From: DATEPR01 sp036273855
GTDB taxonomy: Bacteria; Actinomycetota; Actinomycetes; Mycobacteriales; Pseudonocardiaceae
Assembly: GCA_036273855.1 (NCBI GenBank)
Contig: DASUGU010000109.1
Coordinates: 1 to 64,000 of the forward strand
Direction of reading: 5' to 3'
DNA: 64,000 nucleotides
Part shown: one piece after another, positions 60,715 through 64,000 of the stretch
Position numbering within the stretch: position 1 is the first letter of the stretch
Layout: every line of letters begins with the position of its first letter
Translations under genes and position numbers: made by a program
Notes under the pieces: model-generated
What the model saw: the letters and a program-made list of their open reading frames with translations, nothing else
Told to the model about the DNA's origin: nothing
The model's database searches: none

Positions 60715-61368
60715 TCACACCCGGCTGGGCACGGCTGCGGCCAGTGCGCGGCCCGCTTCGACGGCGGCGTCGCGGGCGGCGATGTGCAGGTCGGCGGCCA
60801 CGTCGGTGAACGAGTCCAGCGCCGGGTTCACGCCCACCAGGGTGAACTCGCGCTCGATGACCGTGAGGTCGGCGCCCCACTGGTCGGCCAGGATGCGGCG
60901 CAGGTAGCCGGTCGAGTGGTCCCAGCCGTGCCGGGGTGTGCCGGGACCGTAGGCGCCGCCCCGGGTGGTGATCAGCACGACCGGCTTGCCGGCGAGCAGC
61001 GGTTCCGCCGACGTAGCCCTCGGGTCGGTCATGATCAGGTCGAGGTAGGTCTTGATGTGCTGCGAGACGCCGTAGTTGTAGAGCGGCACGGCCAGCAGCA
61101 CGGCGTCGGCGTCGAGCAGCTCGTCGATCAGCTGGTCGGCCAGCGCGGCCGCCGCGCGCTGCCGGTCGTCGTGCTGGTCCTCCGGGACGAACTTCGCGGA
61201 CACGGCCGAGGGCCACGCGTCGGCCGGCAGGACGTCCACCCCGATGTGCCGCCTGCGGACGCCCTCGCTCCCGTGGGCCTGGACCCACTCTGCCTCGACG
61301 AGATCGGCCAGCTCACGGCTCGCCGAGCCCTCCAGGCGAATGCTGGCATCCAGCCGGAACAGCGACAT
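60715..61368 (-). CDS. FMN-dependent NADH-azoreductase-like flavoprotein
   Basis: 217 residues from ATG 61368 with GAGGGAG upstream. Flavodoxin-like fold: LFRLDASIRLEGSASRELAD (FMN phosphate loop), ADAVLLAVPLYNYGVSQHIK (typical AzoR P-x-Y-N-x-x motif), TYLDLIMTDPR, VVLITTRGGAYGPGTPRHGW and WGADLTVIEREFTLVGVNPA. Reduces quinones or azo compounds. Divergent from a MarR regulator with two palindromic operators between them, the usual arrangement for electrophile-inducible reductases. Confidence 0.9.
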   Translation of the reverse strand: MSLFRLDASIRLEGSASRELADLVEAEWVQAHGSEGVRRRHIGVDVLPADAWPSAVSAKFVPEDQHDDRQRAAAALADQLIDELLDADAVLLAVPLYNYGVSQHIKTYLDLIMTDPRATSAEPLLAGKPVVLITTRGGAYGPGTPRHGWDHSTGYLRRILADQWGADLTVIEREFTLVGVNPALDSFTDVAADLHIAARDAAVEAGRALAAAVPSRV

Positions 61369-61390
61369 GACGACTCCCTCTGGTTCATGG

Positions 61391-61431
61391 TTCAAGCTTG
61401 AACTCAAGGTAGCAGATGTTTCAAACTTGAA
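61391..61431. promoter_or_regulatory. Two MarR-type operators
   Basis: TTCAAGCTTGAA (61391-61402) and TTCAAACTTGAA (61420-61431): two 12-bp dyads sharing TTCAA and TTGAA arms, the first a perfect palindrome, spaced 29 bases centre to centre. They lie between the azoreductase and MarR starts. TTCAAG/CTTGAA dyads are typical of MarR/DUF24-type repressor sites. Confidence 0.7.
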
Positions 61432-61478
61432 GCATGAGGTGTACGCCACACCGCCCGCCCGGCCCTTACGCTGTAGAC

Positions 61479-61970
61479 ATGGACCAGTCCACCGAGACGC
61501 CCGGGGACGTCCGCTGGCTGACCCCGGCCGAGCAGGACGCGTGGCGGGCACTGGCCGGGGTGGTGATCAAGCTCCCCGCGGCGCTGGAGGCGCAGCTCCA
61601 GCGCGACTCGCAGCTGACGCTGTTCGAGTACTTCGTGCTCAGTGCCCTGTCCGCGGCCGACTGCTGGGCGCTGAGCATGGGTGAGCTGGCCGCGATCGTC
61701 AACGGGTCACTGTCCCGGCTGTCCAACGTGATCAAGAAGCTGGAGATCCGGGGCGCCGTCCGCCGCGAGCCGTCCCCGGACAACCGCCGCTACACCCACG
61801 CGATCCTCACCAACGCCGGCTGGGACCTGCTCGTCGCCGCCGCACCCAAGCACGCCGAGGCCGTCCGGCGCCACGTCTTCGACATGCTCACCGAGGACCA
61901 GGTGGCCCAGCTGACCACGCTCGCCCGGGGCATCCTCCGGGGCACCGAACCGGACGCGTGCTGGCCCTGA
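61479..61970 (+). CDS. MarR-family transcriptional regulator
   Basis: 163 residues from ATG 61479; a 15-codon extension upstream has no support. Winged HTH: LTLFEYFVLSALSAADCWAL, MGELAAIVNGSLSRLSNVIK, KLEIRGAVRREPSPDNRRYT with the wing in PDNRRYTHAILT. Flanking helices form the dimer. Likely represses the divergent azoreductase gene and itself through the twin dyads at 61391-61431. Confidence 0.93.
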   Translation: MDQSTETPGDVRWLTPAEQDAWRALAGVVIKLPAALEAQLQRDSQLTLFEYFVLSALSAADCWALSMGELAAIVNGSLSRLSNVIKKLEIRGAVRREPSPDNRRYTHAILTNAGWDLLVAAAPKHAEAVRRHVFDMLTEDQVAQLTTLARGILRGTEPDACWP

Positions 61971-62028
61971 TCAGGGGTGCCGGAATCGTCCCCTCCAGAA
62001 CAGCCGTTAGCAGTGGTAAGAATGCGGT

Positions 62029-64000
62029 GTGACCAGCGACTCGAGTTCTGCCGCCAGCGTTGGAGGACCGTTCACCGATCTCGACGCCTACGTCGACCTG
62101 CCCAGGGTGGAGGGACTCCGGCTCTCGCCAGACGGACGACGGCTCGTCGTCACCGTGGCGACGCCGGACCGTGAGCACAGCCGTTACCGGAGCGCCATCT
62201 GGGAGGTCGACCCGGACGGTGAGCAGCCGGCCAGGCAGCTGACCAACAGCGCGGAAGGCGAGTCGAGTCCGGCGTTCACGCCCTCCGGCGACCTGCTGTT
62301 CGTGTCGAAGCGGCCGCTGCCCGACGCCGATCCCAGCGACCCCACCGGTTCGGCGGCCGCGCTGTGGCGACTGCCCGCGGGCGGCGGCGACGCCCAGCGG
62401 GTGGCGAGCATGGCCGGTGGCGTGCAGGGCGTGCGGGTCGCCAAGCAGGCCGGCACCGTCACCTTCGGGTCGGCGCTGTTGCCCTCCGCCGACGACACGG
62501 ACGCCGACCAGACCGTCCGCAAGCTGCGGAAGGACTCGCACGTCAGCGCGATCCTGCACGAGGAGTACCCGGTCCGGTTCTGGGACCACGACCTCGGCCC
62601 GGCCAGCACCCGGCTGTTCGTCGCGGACGACGACGGGCCCCGTGACCTGACCGGCCACGTCGGTCGGGCGTTACGGAGCGAGGCGAGCTGGGACATCTCG
62701 GCGGACGGCACGACGATCGTCGCCAGCTGGACCGTCGCCGAGTCGGGCGGCTCGCAGCGCGGCACCGTCGTGGCGATCGACGTCGCGACCGGCGAGCGGC
62801 GCACCCTCGCCGACGACGCCGACCACCAGTTCGACTCGCCGACGCTGTCGCCGGACGGCACCCAGGTGGCCATCCGGGTCAACCGGCGCTCCACCCCGCA
62901 CGATCCCGGCAACAACTGGCTGGCGCTCGTGCCGACGGCGGGCGGCGAGGTGCGCCCGCTGACCGCCGAGTGGGACCGCTGGCCGCAGATCGGCCAGTGG
63001 ACGCCGGACGGCACCGCGCTGATCGTGACCGCCGACGACCAGGGCCGGGGCCCGATCTGGCGGGTCGACGCGACCACCGGCGAGCCGGCCCGCATCACGT
63101 CGGACGACTTCACCTACGCCGACGTCCACATCTCCCCCGACGGCCGCTGGGTCTACGCGTTGCGGACCTCGTGGGCCAGCCCGCGTACTCCGGTGCGGGT
63201 GGCGGCGGACGGGTCCGGCGCGGTGCAGGAGCTGCGCGGCCCGGCCGAGCCGCTGGCACTGCCCGGCCGGCTGGACGAGGTCACCACCACGGCCGCCGAC
63301 GGCACACCGGTGCGGGCCTGGCTGGCCCTGCCGCACGACGCCGACGCCGCCCACCCGGCACCGCTGCTGCTGTGGATCCACGGCGGCCCGCTCGGCTCGT
63401 GGAACGCGTGGACCTGGCGGTGGAACCCGTGGCTGGCGGTGGCTCGCGGGTACGCCGTGCTGCTGCCCGACCCGGCCCTGTCCACCGGCTACGGCATCGA
63501 GATGATCCGTCGTGGCTGGGGCAAGTGGGGCGAGGCCCCGTTCACCGACCTGATGTCGATCACCGACGCGGCAGTGGCGCGCGACGACATCGACGCGGAT
63601 CGCACGGCCGCGATGGGCGGCTCGTTCGGCGGCTACATGGCCAACTGGGTGGCCGGCCACACCGACCGGTTCGGCGCGATCGTCACGCACGCGTCGCTGT
63701 GGGCGCTGGACCAGTTCGGCACCACCACGGACGCGTCGTTCTTCTGGATGCGCGAGATGACGGCGGACATGGCGGAGCACAACTCGCCGCACCTGTCCGC
63801 CGACGCGATCGTCACGCCGATGCTGGTCATCCACGGCGACCGCGACTACCGGGTGCCGATCGGCGAGGCGCTGCGACTGTGGTGGGACCTCCAGTCCCGC
63901 TCCAAGGCGCCGGACGGCTCGTCCCAGCACAAGTTCCTGTACTTCCCGGACGAGAACCACTGGATCCTGACGCCCAACCACGCGAAGGTCTGGTACCAGA
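62029..64000 (+). CDS. S9-family serine peptidase, cut by the window end
   Basis: At least 657 residues from GTG 62029; the stop lies beyond the window. The beta-propeller has GLRLSPDGRRLVVTVATPD, SWDISADGTTIVASWT and GQWTPDGTALIVTADDQGRG. The alpha/beta-hydrolase has Ser in MGGSFGGYMANWVAGH (about 532), Asp in IHGDRDYRVPIGEAL (about 605) and His in FPDENHWILTPNH (about 644). Very similar in layout and motifs to the peptidase at 38937-40976, e.g. both have LLFVSKRP and SAILHEEYPVRFWDHD or close variants, so the two are paralogues. Only a short C-terminal tail is missing. Confidence 0.92.
   Translation, partial: MTSDSSSAASVGGPFTDLDAYVDLPRVEGLRLSPDGRRLVVTVATPDREHSRYRSAIWEVDPDGEQPARQLTNSAEGESSPAFTPSGDLLFVSKRPLPDADPSDPTGSAAALWRLPAGGGDAQRVASMAGGVQGVRVAKQAGTVTFGSALLPSADDTDADQTVRKLRKDSHVSAILHEEYPVRFWDHDLGPASTRLFVADDDGPRDLTGHVGRALRSEASWDISADGTTIVASWTVAESGGSQRGTVVAIDVATGERRTLADDADHQFDSPTLSPDGTQVAIRVNRRSTPHDPGNNWLALVPTAGGEVRPLTAEWDRWPQIGQWTPDGTALIVTADDQGRGPIWRVDATTGEPARITSDDFTYADVHISPDGRWVYALRTSWASPRTPVRVAADGSGAVQELRGPAEPLALPGRLDEVTTTAADGTPVRAWLALPHDADAAHPAPLLLWIHGGPLGSWNAWTWRWNPWLAVARGYAVLLPDPALSTGYGIEMIRRGWGKWGEAPFTDLMSITDAAVARDDIDADRTAAMGGSFGGYMANWVAGHTDRFGAIVTHASLWALDQFGTTTDASFFWMREMTADMAEHNSPHLSADAIVTPMLVIHGDRDYRVPIGEALRLWWDLQSRSKAPDGSSQHKFLYFPDENHWILTPNHAKVWYQ

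Overview
The window is high-GC actinomycete DNA: strongly G/C-ending codons, GTG starts, an AfsR-type SARP, a LAL regulator, a WhiB protein and an FtsK/TraB-type integrative element. The gene content fits Pseudonocardiales best, but genus is inference. No rRNA, tRNA or CRISPR array was seen.

1-15.7 kb, chromosomal: an ABC exporter pair, an aminoglycoside-phosphotransferase-fold kinase, an AfsR-type regulator (4.1-6.0 kb), and convergent to it a 1633-residue LuxR regulator that looks like two LAL units joined in tandem. Then come a frameshifted SDR with a divergent TetR regulator, an HTH_42 winged-helix protein, a helical protein and an MFS transporter. The LysR gene divergent from that transporter is cut after codon 14.

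15.7-37.1 kb, one integrated element of about 21.4 kb (AICE-like). A large serine recombinase sits at the left end. The right end supplies a new start and a look-alike N-terminus to the interrupted LysR gene, so the LysR reading frame survives. Inside are a coupled transfer operon (excisionase-like HTH, WhiB, two membrane proteins, FtsK/TraB translocase), its probable XRE regulator and operators, and a small-gene operon with an Imm1 orphan. The rest is a lower-GC defence cargo: a CBASS-like pair (S-4TM effector plus CD-NTase) whose CD-NTase is split by an IS1380-family element, an Mrr-like nuclease-fold protein, an EACC1 plus caspase module whose caspase carries a DUF6119-like C-terminus, and a large membrane protein split by an IS630-family element. 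Both split genes can be rejoined exactly, in frame, by removing the IS and one target-site copy.

37.1-64 kb, chromosomal: the rescued LysR, a muconolactone-isomerase-like protein, a DHFR-family reductase, an S9 peptidase, an MBL hydrolase, and a SEFIR(TIR-like) gene followed out of frame by an SPFH-like sequence. Then a three-gene PUFA-synthase-like system runs leftward: PfaD enoyl reductase, a KS-AT-ACP-KR-DH megasynthase, and a KS-CLF-AT-DH-DH megasynthase. A WrbA-like flavoprotein and a TetR regulator lie upstream. A divergent PIG-L deacetylase and DHA2 exporter, a hypothetical protein, an azoreductase/MarR pair with twin palindromic operators, and a second S9 peptidase (cut by the window end) complete the window.

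Family calls rest on motifs read by eye. No database search was run.
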